In this document: piece after piece, positions 44,024 through 52,630 of the stretch
Layout: every line of letters starts with the position of its first letter
Numbering within the stretch: position 1 is the stretch's first letter
Source of the DNA: CAVWGP01 sp963754645
GTDB taxonomy: Bacteria > Pseudomonadota > Alphaproteobacteria > Bin65
DNA: 64,000 nucleotides
Assembly: GCA_963754645.1 (NCBI GenBank)
Contig: CAVWGP010000004.1
Location: forward strand, 434,001 to 498,000
Direction: 5' to 3'
The notes under the pieces: model-generated
What the model was told of the DNA's origin: nothing
What the model saw: only the letters and a program-made list of their open reading frames with translations
Database searches by the model: none
Position numbers and translations under genes: made by a program

Positions 44024-44760
44024 GCCGCCGTGCCGCCGAGATAGGCGTCGCGCACGCCCTGGTTGCCGTGCACCTGATCGAAGCTGCCCTCGAAAATCTT
44101 GCGCCCGAAATTGAGCACGACGACGTGGTCGCACAAGGTGCGCACGAAATTCATGTCGTGCTCGACGACGAGGAGCGTGACGCCGCGCGCATTGATGCGT
44201 TCGAGCAGCAGGCGCAGCGCCTCGGTTTCGGCGGTGTTGAGGCCGGCGGCGGGTTCGTCGAGCAGCAGCACGCTGGGCTCGGCCAGGGTGGCGCGCACGA
44301 CTTCGATGCGCTTCTGAATCCCGTAGGGCAGGTTGGCGACGACCTCGCCCGGATAAGTGCCGAGGCCGGCATCGCCGAGCGCGGCTACGGCGCGCGCTTG
44401 CGCTTTCCGGCCGCGTACCGGCGACAGCGGCGGGCGGCGCGCGTGCTCGCCCAGCATGACGTTCTCGACGGTGGAGAGATGCGGCATCAGGCGGATGTTC
44501 TGGAACGAACGCGCCAGGCCGTGGCGCACGCGGTTGCGCGCCGGCACCGCCGTGATGTCCGCGCCGCCGGCGCGGATGCGGCCCCGGTCGACCGGATAGA
44601 TACCCGAAATCAGGTTGAACACCGTCGTCTTGCCGGCGCCGTTCGGGCCGATCAGCGCCGTTCGGCTGCCGCCGCGCACCTCGAAGGTCACGTCGTCGAT
44701 CACCTTGAGGCCGCCGAAACTCTTGTGCACCTGGTCCAGCGCCAGCGCCGCGTCGCTCAT
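44020..44760 (-). CDS. livG: branched-chain amino acid ABC transporter ATPase LivG
   Basis: A 246-residue ABC ATPase: Walker A IGPNGAGKTT, FQNIRLMPHLSTVENV, Walker B VLLLDEPAAGLN, switch VVEHDM. The signature loop reads LPYGIQKRIEVVRATL, usual for LivG. Overlaps LivM by 4 nt (ATGA). Confidence 0.93.
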   Translation of the reverse strand: MSDAALALDQVHKSFGGLKVIDDVTFEVRGGSRTALIGPNGAGKTTVFNLISGIYPVDRGRIRAGGADITAVPARNRVRHGLARSFQNIRLMPHLSTVENVMLGEHARRPPLSPVRGRKAQARAVAALGDAGLGTYPGEVVANLPYGIQKRIEVVRATLAEPSVLLLDEPAAGLNTAETEALRLLLERINARGVTLLVVEHDMNFVRTLCDHVVVLNFGRKIFEGSFDQVHGNQGVRDAYLGGTAA

Positions 44761-45611
44761 GGCCGGCGCGCTTTCTCGATCAGGGTCCGCGTCACCAGGC
44801 CCTCGGGCCTGAGCGTCATGATGAGGACGACGATGACGCCGAACACGATGTAGCGCCCGCCTTCGAGAAATTTCAGGCCGGCATCGAGCGCCGACACGGT
44901 GCGCAAAATCTCCGGCACCGCGGTGAACACCAGCGCGCCCGCGATCGGGCCCCACGCGGTCTGCGTTCCGCCCATCAGCACGTAGAGCAGAACGTAGATG
45001 CTGAAAAGCACGCCGGTGGTTTGCACGTCGATGAAGTTGAATTGGTGCACGAGCAGCGCGCCGCCGATGCCGCCGATCGCGCCGCCCAAGGTGAACGCGG
45101 CGACCTGGGTGTTGCGCAGATTGACGCCGAACAGGGTCGCGACATTGTCGTCGTCGTGCACGGCGCGCATCGCCAGGCCGAAGCGCGTCGCCAGCAGCCA
45201 GGCGACCGCGGCGACGACGCCGACCGTGACCGGCAGCACGACGCTCAATCCGGCATAGGCGGTGACCGACAGTCCCGAGGCGCCGCCGAGCGCTTCGATA
45301 TTGAGAATGATGCCGCCCACGACCTCGGCGAAGGCGAAGGTCGCGAGCACCATATAGACGCCGCGCGTGCGCAGGATCGGAAACGAAATCAGAAACGCGA
45401 TCGCGCCCGCGGCGATGCCCGCCGCCGGGATCGCCAGCAGCAGCGGCCAGCCGAGCTTGAGGGTGAGCGCGCCCGCCGTGTAGCCGCCGATCAGCACGAA
45501 GCCCGCCGCGCCGAGATTGAGCAGGCCCGCCGAGGCCGGCAGAAACACCGAATAGGCGACGACGATGTTGATCAGCAGTTGCGCCAAAATGCCCGAGAGA
45601 TAGCCGCTCAT
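44757..45611 (-). CDS. livM: branched-chain amino acid ABC transporter permease LivM
   Basis: A 284-residue membrane permease with about eight helices (INIVVAYSVFLPASAGLLNLG; coupling loop MRAVHDDDNVATLFGVN; GGAIGGIGGALLVHQF). Frame overlaps LivH stop by one base (TGATG). Partner of LivH in the inner-membrane channel. Confidence 0.92.
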   Translation of the reverse strand: MSGYLSGILAQLLINIVVAYSVFLPASAGLLNLGAAGFVLIGGYTAGALTLKLGWPLLLAIPAAGIAAGAIAFLISFPILRTRGVYMVLATFAFAEVVGGIILNIEALGGASGLSVTAYAGLSVVLPVTVGVVAAVAWLLATRFGLAMRAVHDDDNVATLFGVNLRNTQVAAFTLGGAIGGIGGALLVHQFNFIDVQTTGVLFSIYVLLYVLMGGTQTAWGPIAGALVFTAVPEILRTVSALDAGLKFLEGGRYIVFGVIVVLIMTLRPEGLVTRTLIEKARRP

Positions 45612-46525
45612 CAGAACTTGCCCTTGCCGATCTTGCTGTGGCCGAACAGGCCGGTCGGCTTGACGATCAGGATCAGCAGCAGCAGGCCCCAGACCGGAAT
45701 CTTCTCGATCTCGGCGCCGAATTGCGCGATGGCCAGCACCTTGACCAGGCCGACGAACAATCCGCCGACGATGGCGCCCCACACATTGCCCAAGCCGCCC
45801 AGCACCATGCCGGCGATCGCGTCGGCGGCGATGGTGTCGCCCATATAGGGCGTGATCGTGCCGTAGCTGGCGCCGTAGAGAATGCCGGCGAGGCCGGCGA
45901 GCGCGCCCGAGATCACGAACACGATCGGCACGATGCGGTTGACCTCGACGCCCATCAAGGTCGCCGCGTCGGGATTCTCGGCGATGCTGCGCAGCGCGCG
46001 GCCGAGGCGCGAGCGCGCCAGCACGCGGCTCAGCAGGAACACCAGCGCGATCGCGAGGCCGAGGCTCGCCAGATGCGGAATGCCGATCACGAGCCCGGCG
46101 ACATGCAGATCGGCCTGTTCGATCGGCAGTGCCAGGCGCCGCGGATCGCTGCCCCACAGCGTAATCACGAGATGCTCGAACACGATGAGAAAGCCGAGCG
46201 ACGAAACCAGCGGCAGCGCGTGCTCGGTGGCGTCGCCGTATTTGGCTTTCATGTAGCGATAAGTAAAGCGCTCGATGATGAGTGCGGCGGCGACCGACAC
46301 CAGAACGCCGATCGCGGCGGCGGCGAGCCAGGGCAGGCCGAAGCCGAACATATGCTCGCCCGCCGTCGACAAGGCCCAGGTCGTCATCGCCGCCAGCATG
46401 AACAGCGCCGGGATGGTGAAATTCAGGAAATTCAGCATGCCGATGGTGAGCGTGAACGCCACGGCGACGAAGGCGAGAATGCCGCCGAGCATCAGCCCGT
46501 TAATGACCTGTTGCAGCGTCTGCAT
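45611..46525 (-). CDS. livH: branched-chain amino acid ABC transporter permease LivH
   Basis: A 304-residue permease from ATG 46525 (QTLQQVINGLMLGGILA), LivH-type (LRSIAENPDAATLMGVEVNR coupling loop, MVLGGLGNVWGAIVGGL). First gene of the Liv operon and 5 nt after the polysaccharide deacetylase, so the deacetylase may be co-transcribed. Confidence 0.92.
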   Translation of the reverse strand: MQTLQQVINGLMLGGILAFVAVAFTLTIGMLNFLNFTIPALFMLAAMTTWALSTAGEHMFGFGLPWLAAAAIGVLVSVAAALIIERFTYRYMKAKYGDATEHALPLVSSLGFLIVFEHLVITLWGSDPRRLALPIEQADLHVAGLVIGIPHLASLGLAIALVFLLSRVLARSRLGRALRSIAENPDAATLMGVEVNRIVPIVFVISGALAGLAGILYGASYGTITPYMGDTIAADAIAGMVLGGLGNVWGAIVGGLFVGLVKVLAIAQFGAEIEKIPVWGLLLLILIVKPTGLFGHSKIGKGKF

Positions 46526-46530
46526 CGCGC

Positions 46531-47442
46531 TAGCGGCGGCGCGGGATGTGCGTCTCGTGGTTCCGCAGATACCACGCCGCGATCTCCTCGCGCGTCGCCC
46601 ACCACACTTTCTTCTTCGATTTGGGCGTAGGCGAGAAATTCGCGCAGCGCGCGGATGCGGTAGGGATGGCCGGCGACGTGCGGATGCAGGCCGATATTCA
46701 TCAGCCGCCCGCTCTTCGCACCCTCGGCATAGAGCACGTCGAATTGTTCCTTGAACGTCGCCGACACCGCGTCGGTCGTCATGCCGCGGCGGTGGAACAG
46801 GGTGAAATCGTTGATCTCGACCGTGTAGGGCGTGGCCACGATCGGGCCCGACGGGGTTTCGATGAGATAGGGCTGGTCGTCGTTCATGTAGTCGCAGAAA
46901 AAAATCAGGCCTTCCTCGGCGAGAATGTCCGGCGTGTTCGGCGTGCCGCGCAGCGACGACGACAGCCAGCCCTTGGCTTTCTTGCCGACGACGTCCTTAT
47001 AGACGCGCAAGGTTTCGCGGATCAGCGTTTGCTCGGCGGCGCGGTCCTTGTGATAGTTGGTCAAGAGATCGCCCTGCTCGTAATTGTGCGCGACGAGCTC
47101 CCAGCCGCGGTCGATCGCGGCTTGCACCACGGCGCGGCGCTCGAGGCCCATCTTGGCGTTCATCGTGCACGAGGCCGGCGCGCCCGCCTTGTCGAACGCG
47201 TCGATCAGGCGCCACACGCCGACGCGCTGGCCGTATTCGCGCCACGAATAATTGTGGAAGTCGGCGACGTTGCCGGGCAGCGGATCGGGCAGCACCGGCG
47301 GGCCGCCGGCGTAATAGGGCCGGTCCGTGTCCTTGACCAGATCCCAATACTCGAAATTGATCGTGACGATGAGTGCCACGCGGGCGCCGTTCGGCCATTT
47401 CAGCGGCCGGCGTTCCGGCAGCGGCACGAAATCGTAATGCAT
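46531..47442 (-). pseudogene. polysaccharide deacetylase-family hydrolase, frameshifted near C-terminus
   Basis: Starts at ATG 47442 (MHYDFVPLPERRPLKW). NodB-like core: the opening strand ALIVTINFEYW has Asn-Phe-Glu where typical NodB enzymes carry the catalytic Asp pair. Other motifs are VAHNYEQGDLLTNYH (metal His), GWLSSSLRGTPNTPDIL and IGLHPHVAGHPYRI. This group resembles PuuE/allantoinase-type and peptidoglycan deacetylase-like amidohydrolases acting on cyclic amides. Frame is lost at a GGG run (46623-46625): one base fewer would give KSKKKVWWATREEIAAWY, then a stop at 46531. As read, the protein ends with 40 aberrant residues and runs into livH. Operon with livHMGF. Confidence 0.8.
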
Positions 47443-47551
47443 GGCTCTCCCCGGCGCGCCGAACTCTCGCCCGCGGCTTGCGGCGCGCGGTCCTATTTGA
47501 TTGTATGGCCCGCCGCCGTCAAGCCGCCGCTGGGACATGGGAGAGAGTCGC

Positions 47552-48760
47552 GTGACGAACAAAGCGGACGATCGCGTGTTGATCGCCGGCGCCGGGCCTG
47601 CCGGATTGTGCGCGGCGCTCTATCTCGCGCAGCACGGCGTGCCCGTTCTGGTGTGCGAAGCGGCGCCCGATCTGCCGGCCGACCTGCGCGCCTCGACCTT
47701 CCATCCCGCGACGCTCGACCTGCTCGACGCCTTCGGCGGCGTCACGCGCCAGCTTATCCATCTCGGCCTGATCGCGCGCTATTGGCAATATCGCGACCGC
47801 GCCTTGGGCCCGATCGCGACCTGGGACATGGGCGTGCTGCGCAACGACACACTCCATCCCTATCGCGTGCAGACCGAGCAATGGCGCCTGACGCGCATCA
47901 TCGAGAAACGCCTCGCCGATTTTCCCCATGCCGAAATCCGTTTCGGCCACGCCGCCACCGGCGCGAGCCAGGACGGCGAGCGCGCCTATCTCCACGTCCA
48001 AGCGCCCGAGGGCGAGCGCAAATTCGCCGGCCGCTATTTGATCGGCGCCGACGGCGCCAACAGCGCGGTGCGCCGCGCGCTCGGCATCGCCTTTGACGGC
48101 ATGACCTTTCCCGAGCTGTATTTTTCGATCTCGACGACGTTCGAGTTCATGCACCACCTGCCGGATCTGACTTTCGTCAACTACCTGGCCGATCCCACGG
48201 AGTGGTGCGTCCTGCTGCGCACCGTCGTCGCCTGGCGCGTGCTGTTTCCGACCCATCCCGGCGAGACGCGCGAGGACATCCTGAGCGACGCCAGCGTGCA
48301 GCGCCGGCTCAACTCGATCGTCGCCCGCGCCGAGCCCTACGATGTCGTGCACCGCACGCTCTATCACGTGCACGAGCGCGTCGCCGAGAGATACCGCGCC
48401 GGGCGCGTCTTCCTCGCCGGCGACGCCTGCCACATCAACAATCCGCTGGGCGGCATGGGCATGAACGGCAGCATCCAGGACGCGTTCAACCTCGCCCAAA
48501 AGCTGGTCGCGGTGTGGCGCGGCGAGGCCGGCGACGCCGCGCTCGACCGCTACGAGCGCCAGCGCCGCAAGATGGCGATCGACTTCGTCCAGGCCAATGC
48601 GGTGCGCAACCGCGAGGCGCTGCGCGAAACCGACCCCGCCGCCCGCGCCAAGCGCCACGACGACATGAGGCGCATGGCCGCCGACCCCAAGGCGGCGCGC
48701 GACTTCCTGCTGCGCACCTCGATGATCGCCGCGCTCAAGGAGAGCGAGGCGGTGGCGTGA
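47552..48760 (+). CDS. FAD-dependent aromatic monooxygenase
   Basis: A 402-residue flavin hydroxylase (PHBH/MhpA type). GTG 47552 is preferred because GGGAGAGAG lies 5-8 nt upstream and the FAD-binding GAGPAGLCAALYLAQHG follows directly; ATG 47537 is the alternative. Later RYLIGADGANSAVRRALG (DG motif) and FLAGDACHINNPLGGMGMN (GD motif) complete the family. Hydroxylates an aromatic or similar ring using NAD(P)H and O2. Divergent from the deacetylase-Liv operon, so the transporter may import its substrate. Confidence 0.88.
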   Translation: MTNKADDRVLIAGAGPAGLCAALYLAQHGVPVLVCEAAPDLPADLRASTFHPATLDLLDAFGGVTRQLIHLGLIARYWQYRDRALGPIATWDMGVLRNDTLHPYRVQTEQWRLTRIIEKRLADFPHAEIRFGHAATGASQDGERAYLHVQAPEGERKFAGRYLIGADGANSAVRRALGIAFDGMTFPELYFSISTTFEFMHHLPDLTFVNYLADPTEWCVLLRTVVAWRVLFPTHPGETREDILSDASVQRRLNSIVARAEPYDVVHRTLYHVHERVAERYRAGRVFLAGDACHINNPLGGMGMNGSIQDAFNLAQKLVAVWRGEAGDAALDRYERQRRKMAIDFVQANAVRNREALRETDPAARAKRHDDMRRMAADPKAARDFLLRTSMIAALKESEAVA

Positions 48761-48767
48761 ATTTCCG

Positions 48768-48814
48768 CGTCATCCCGACCGGAGCGCGCCTTTGGCGCTC
48801 CGGTCGGGATGACG
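48768..48814. repeat. palindrome CGTCATCCCGACCGGAGCG, minimal form
   Basis: CGTCATCCCGACCGGAGCGC-GCCTTTGG-CGCTCCGGTCGGGATGACG, near-perfect 20-bp arms, 8 nt after the monooxygenase stop. Core of the CGTCATCCCGA family. Confidence 0.8.
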
Positions 48815-48828
48815 GGCGTTTGGTTGAC

Positions 48829-48908
48829 AGGAGCCGGGGAGACGGGGAGGACTTCAAGGTCGGGCCGAAGGCCGGCGACAAACCTTCTCCCCGTCTCCCC
48901 GGCTCCTG
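48829..48908. repeat. palindrome GGAGCCGGGGAGACGGGG
   Basis: AGGAGCCGGGGAGACGGGGA and TCCCCGTCTCCCCGGCTCCT, about 20-bp arms. Related sequence at 56201-56270. Confidence 0.75.
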
Positions 48909-48938
48909 TAAATCTTCGCCGCTATTGCTCGCGCCGCC

Positions 48939-48985
48939 GAAGGCCGCCAAGTTTTGGTGTTGGGAATTGGCGGCCTTCGGAAATT
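48939..48985 (-). repeat. downstream copy of the ATPase gene 3' end
   Basis: Minus strand CCGAAGGCCGCCAA ... TTGGCGGCCTTCGG matches the last codons of the ATPase gene (APKAANAHDENLAAF). The copy would read PKAANSQHQNLAAF. A repeated, itself palindromic 47-bp segment. Confidence 0.6.
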
Positions 48986-49060
48986 CCGCGCTTTGTACAA
49001 GCCGTAGCGGCGCTCAATCGCGGTTGTACTGGATTTAGGGGCTGTGTTCGCCACGAAACG

Positions 49061-50437
49061 TCAATTTCCCTCGAAGGCCGCCAAATTTTCGTCGTGGGCG
49101 TTGGCGGCCTTCGGCGCCAGCGACCATAGCCAGCCGGCCTCGTAGCCATTCTTGAGCTTCGCCACGCCGAGGGCGCGCGCCGCGCGTTCCAGCGTGCGGA
49201 GTGGAATGCCCGCACCGTTCGCCCCGGCAATCACCGCTGCCGCCGCAACCGGTTGCGGCGCCAGGACGCGGGCGAGCCAGGACATGGCTTCGCCGAGCTT
49301 GCCGCCGAAGGCGCGGGCGCGTTCGCCGTCGAAGATGGCGCGCAGGTCGACCGCGACGGGATCGCCCTCCCAGGCGATGCGCGGCACCGGACCGGCATGG
49401 GCGGCGAGCAGCGTCGATCCGCCGGGCTGCGGCGCGGGCAGCGGATCGCACTGGATGCCGAAGGCGTGGCCGCTGCCATTGGGATGTTTCCCGAGATTGT
49501 TCTTGACCTGGAGAAACAGGCGGCGCGAGGCCGGCGTGGTGCCGGGCGCGCCGGCCTCGCCCTCCTCGGGCACGAGATAGACGGCGCGCGCGGCGGCGAC
49601 GAAGGCGAGCGAGCCGGTCAGGCGGTAGATCGCCTTGCCGCCGGCGCCCTTGTTGAGATGCGTGACGGCGAGGATGGCGACGCCGGCGGCGCGCGCCATT
49701 TCCGCGAGCGGCGCCAGGGCGGCGCGGACATTGGCGTTGCGATGCGTCTCGACGCCGCTGAGATAGGCCGAGATCGGATCGACGACGGCGAGGCGCACGT
49801 CGCCGAGCCCCTCGATCTTGTCGTGCAGGGCCGCCAGATCCTTGGCCAGCGAGAGCACGCGCGGATGCTCGTTGTCGCCGGGCCTGAGGGTGAAGACGCG
49901 ATCGACGATATGGACCTTGGCGAGATCGGCGCCGGCGGCGGCGAGGCGCGGCGCAATGGTGGTGTCGGGCGCGTCCTCGGCCGAGATCAAGAACACGCTG
50001 CCGCGCCGGCATGGCGTGCCGTCGGGCCACGGCGTGCCGCGCGTGACGCGCGCGGCGATGTCCATGGTGATGAGCGACTTGCCCATGCCCGGATCGCCGG
50101 CCAGCACGGTGAGCGCGCCGATGGCGATGCGCTCGGGCCACAGCCAGTCCACCGGGCTGCCCTCGACGCGGCTCGCCAGCACGGTGCTGATCCGCGTGCG
50201 GCCCTCGTAAAGCGTGTTGGGCCGCGATAGCGCCGCCGGCTCGCCCGCCGCGCGGACTTCGATGGGCGGCGCCGCGCGCGCCGGCTCCGGGGCGGGCACG
50301 GGCGAGCGCGCCTGGGCGCGCAGCGCCGCCGCGATCTCCGGCGTCAGCGCCACCCCCGAAGCCGCCAACCGCCCCGCCGCCGTAATCTCCGCGAGATAGG
50401 CTCGGATATCATGTTCCTCGATCGGGCGCCGGGTCAT
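49061..50437 (-). CDS. RepA-like AAA ATPase/helicase with winged-helix tail
   Basis: A 458-residue RecA-fold ATPase of the phage/plasmid RepA group: Walker A AGDPGMGKSL (residues about 113-122), FLISAEDAPDTTIAPR, Walker B LAVVDPISAYLSG, and THLNKGAGGKA. The C-terminus has a likely winged helix (IPLRTLERAARALGV) for DNA binding. Such proteins are replicative helicases or primase partners in mobile elements. ATG 50437 directly abuts a GGGATATATCCC palindrome and has no Shine-Dalgarno. A TTGACA box is 17 nt upstream and a LexA-like box about 64 nt upstream. No other replication gene is near, so it appears as an isolated phage/plasmid-type module. Confidence 0.8.
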   Translation of the reverse strand: MTRRPIEEHDIRAYLAEITAAGRLAASGVALTPEIAAALRAQARSPVPAPEPARAAPPIEVRAAGEPAALSRPNTLYEGRTRISTVLASRVEGSPVDWLWPERIAIGALTVLAGDPGMGKSLITMDIAARVTRGTPWPDGTPCRRGSVFLISAEDAPDTTIAPRLAAAGADLAKVHIVDRVFTLRPGDNEHPRVLSLAKDLAALHDKIEGLGDVRLAVVDPISAYLSGVETHRNANVRAALAPLAEMARAAGVAILAVTHLNKGAGGKAIYRLTGSLAFVAAARAVYLVPEEGEAGAPGTTPASRRLFLQVKNNLGKHPNGSGHAFGIQCDPLPAPQPGGSTLLAAHAGPVPRIAWEGDPVAVDLRAIFDGERARAFGGKLGEAMSWLARVLAPQPVAAAAVIAGANGAGIPLRTLERAARALGVAKLKNGYEAGWLWSLAPKAANAHDENLAAFEGN

Positions 50438-50515
50438 GGGATATATCCCTTGGCTGTCAATGTGTTGCGCCGCCTGCGATTTTGCGGCTAAATATGACTA
50501 GCACAAAATAGGAAC
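50438..50515 (-). promoter_or_regulatory. control region of the RepA-like ATPase
   Basis: Minus strand: LexA-like GTTC-CTATTTT-GTGC (50515-50501, one mismatch) inside a larger CTAGCAC...GTGCTAG inverted repeat (50498-50524); then TTGACA (50460-50455); then GGGATATATCCC (50449-50438) touching the ATG. GGGAATGCGCCC (50528-50539, one mismatch) may be another repressor site. No convincing -10 was found. Confidence 0.55.
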
Positions 50516-50625
50516 AGGTGCTAGAGTGGGAATGCGCCCATTCGGGGCCGTGGCGTTGCCCGATGATACGGAATCCGGGTGATCGCCACGGTGTGCAATG
50601 CGCGCGGCCTCGGCGCGCCAAGTAT

Positions 50626-50716
50626 GGACCTCGGCCCGTTGGCCGGGGTGACAGCGTTGTTTGCCGGGCAAATCAAGCATGCCTTGTTCCGTCACCCCGG
50701 CCAACGGGCCGGGGAC
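50626..50716. repeat. long inverted repeat GGACCTCGGCCCGTTGGCC
   Basis: Arms of about 26 bp (GGCCCGTTGGCCGGGGTGAC and GTCACCCCGGCCAACGGGCC with flanking GGACC/GGTCC). 50540-50968 otherwise lacks a gene. Confidence 0.75.
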
Positions 50717-50968
50717 CATGTATAAGGCCCATGTATGAGGGGAAACAATTCAGGCGCGCCCGATACCGAAGCGATCAACCGGAAAACCCGGGCTAGCGCA
50801 CTCTGACCCCAATTGCCGTTCGACGCGTGCCGGGATGAGGATTAGCGCGTCCAAAACATCCGATGGCACATGGCTGTGGCCCTGGCGCAGTGCTAAGATG
50901 CTCTGCAATCGGCAATGGGGCGCGCCGATCGGTGCGACAAGGACAGCGCCCCAATAGGAGGATGTCTC

Positions 50969-51301
50969 ATGGCATATTACTTGTGGACCGCGAACTACAC
51001 GCGTGAAGCCATCCAAGCGATGGTCAAGAACCCGCAGGATCGCGAAGCCGCAGCGCGCAAGGTAATCGAAGCAGCCGGTGGAAAGCTCCTCCATGCGTTC
51101 GTTGCTCTCGGTTCATCGGACGTCGTGGTGCTGAGTGAGTTCCCGGATGACGCCGCGATGGTGGCAGTCACGCTAGCTGTCGGAGCCACCGGAACCATGA
51201 CCAACGCGGCAACGACGAAGCTCCTGACATTTTCGCAATTTTCTGAGGCGATGAAAAAGGCGGGGCAGATCGCAAAATCATATACGCCTCCTCAGGGCTA
51301 G
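50969..51301 (+). CDS. GYD-domain protein, copy 1
   Basis: A 110-residue protein from ATG 50969 (AGGAGG at 50957). GYD family features: YLWTANYTREAIQAMVKN, RKVIEAAGGKLLHAFVAL, DVVVLSEFPDDAAMVAV. Function unknown in this family; related to ferredoxin-like small alpha-beta proteins. A second GYD gene lies at 54580. Confidence 0.85.
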   Translation: MAYYLWTANYTREAIQAMVKNPQDREAAARKVIEAAGGKLLHAFVALGSSDVVVLSEFPDDAAMVAVTLAVGATGTMTNAATTKLLTFSQFSEAMKKAGQIAKSYTPPQG

Positions 51302-51323
51302 CTCGTGAGGCGTGGGAAAATCG

Positions 51324-51389
51324 GGGTCAGAGTGGACTTTCTCCCACAGAGCCACGCCGAAAAGCGGGAGTTAAATTTACTCTGACCCT
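51324..51389. repeat. inverted repeat GGGTCAGAGTGGACTTT
   Basis: GGGTCAGAGTGGACTTT (51324-51340) and AAATTTACTCTGACCC (51374-51389) form an inverted repeat. A direct half-copy AGGGTCAGAGTGGAATTTCT occurs at 52801-52820, so the unknown gene 51491-52630 is bracketed by it. Confidence 0.7.
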
Positions 51390-51400
51390 GAAAACTCGGC

Positions 51401-51453
51401 GACGGCCACGTCGGCGCTGCCGAGGAAATAAGTAAAGCGTCCCCGAAATTCCG
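51401..51453. repeat. CGACGG-CACGTCGGCGCTGCC repeat, copy 1
   Basis: CGACGGCCACGTCGGCGCTGCC then AATAAGTAAAGCGTCCCCGAAAT. Partner copy is at 53493-53552. Confidence 0.65.
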
Positions 51454-51490
51454 GTCCAATTTGCATTTGCCACCATACAAGAAGCCGCCA

Positions 51491-52630
51491 ATGTCTCAGC
51501 CTCCAATACTCGCTTCAATCCTCAAAAGCCGAGGAGCCATCGTCGAGCTCTTTATCGCGGCCGTAATATTAGCGATCGGTGTCAACTTATTTGCCGCCGC
51601 CATCGCGACATTCTTCGACTCCAACGCAAATGCATTAGTTTGGTTAAGTTCGGCTTTGATATTCCTGAGCATTGGACTAATTGGTCGCCGGACAATTTCT
51701 ACTACGCGTGTATCACGAACCTTCGAAGGATTCATATACTATAGCGGAAGTGAAAATAAACTAATCGAAATTCCTCGGTATGAAATATCGGAACAACTTT
51801 CACTCTATATCGACGGACTTTTTGCCGAGAACGAAGCTCCAAAAAAATTGTGGGATTCAGACCCAATCTCTAAAACATTTGATCGCGATGCCAAAGCAGG
51901 CGTGTTTAAGAAGCGTGCAACAGCGGCCGGCCAATTGCTAATCGAGGCGACAGAGTACTTCGTGCTCCAGAAGCTTTCACTTCACTTGTCTGATTACTTC
52001 AATCGCGTCGAAGTGGATGGGCATCGTCTGGAGAAGTTGACTCGCGAAGATGTGCCAAGTGTATTGTTTAAGAATAGGTTCCTCGATACGTTTTCACGTC
52101 CGATGCAGGAAAGGGCGGCCTTTGTCGATAATATGCTCAAGAAAAAGGTATCTTTCGGAGAAGTTGGTTCAGAATTCGGCGAAGTTGTTTTTTCATATAG
52201 TGCCGACGGACCGCACTATGCGAAGTTTGATCTCGTGCTGCCATCTGGTGCTAAAGTTAGCCGAACGCAATCAGGCTGCATTGAAATCGATACGCCCAGG
52301 TTTTGCTTGAAAATCGAAGTTGAATTTGCTGGTTTTGGTGCAGTTCTTCCACGCGATTTCGAGCGCCTATATCTTGATCGGCCAAATTCAGACGATACCA
52401 ATGCTTTTGCGCTGAATGTCGTGACAGACATAAAATTTAAGGCGTTGTCGCTACTCTTTCGATCCGGATGGCAGTATCATAATTGGCTTGATTCGTTCCT
52501 GGATTCGTTGGAGAAAGACTTCTCTATGAACGAGTTCTTTTGCCAAATTGATTGGAATGCCGCAGCGACAATTGCTCATGTGGTTCAGCGCGCTGTGGCA
52601 GAGGCCAACGTCAGGCCGAACCGGAAGTGA
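51491..52630 (+). CDS. low-GC membrane-anchored protein of unknown function
   Basis: A 379-residue protein (ATG 51491, or 51461 for ten more residues) with two membrane helices near the N-terminus (ELFIAAVILAIGVNLFAAAI, ALVWLSSALIFLSIGLIG) and a large soluble domain (YYSGSENKLIEIPRYE, EYFVLQKLSLHLSDYF, CLKIEVEFAGFGAVLP). Base composition is strikingly lower in G+C than any neighbour, with many A/T-ending codons. It is flanked by TCAGAGT repeats and the CGACGG repeats, indicating recent transfer. No family recognised; a defence or stress role is possible but not shown. Confidence 0.7.
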   Translation: MSQPPILASILKSRGAIVELFIAAVILAIGVNLFAAAIATFFDSNANALVWLSSALIFLSIGLIGRRTISTTRVSRTFEGFIYYSGSENKLIEIPRYEISEQLSLYIDGLFAENEAPKKLWDSDPISKTFDRDAKAGVFKKRATAAGQLLIEATEYFVLQKLSLHLSDYFNRVEVDGHRLEKLTREDVPSVLFKNRFLDTFSRPMQERAAFVDNMLKKKVSFGEVGSEFGEVVFSYSADGPHYAKFDLVLPSGAKVSRTQSGCIEIDTPRFCLKIEVEFAGFGAVLPRDFERLYLDRPNSDDTNAFALNVVTDIKFKALSLLFRSGWQYHNWLDSFLDSLEKDFSMNEFFCQIDWNAAATIAHVVQRAVAEANVRPNRK

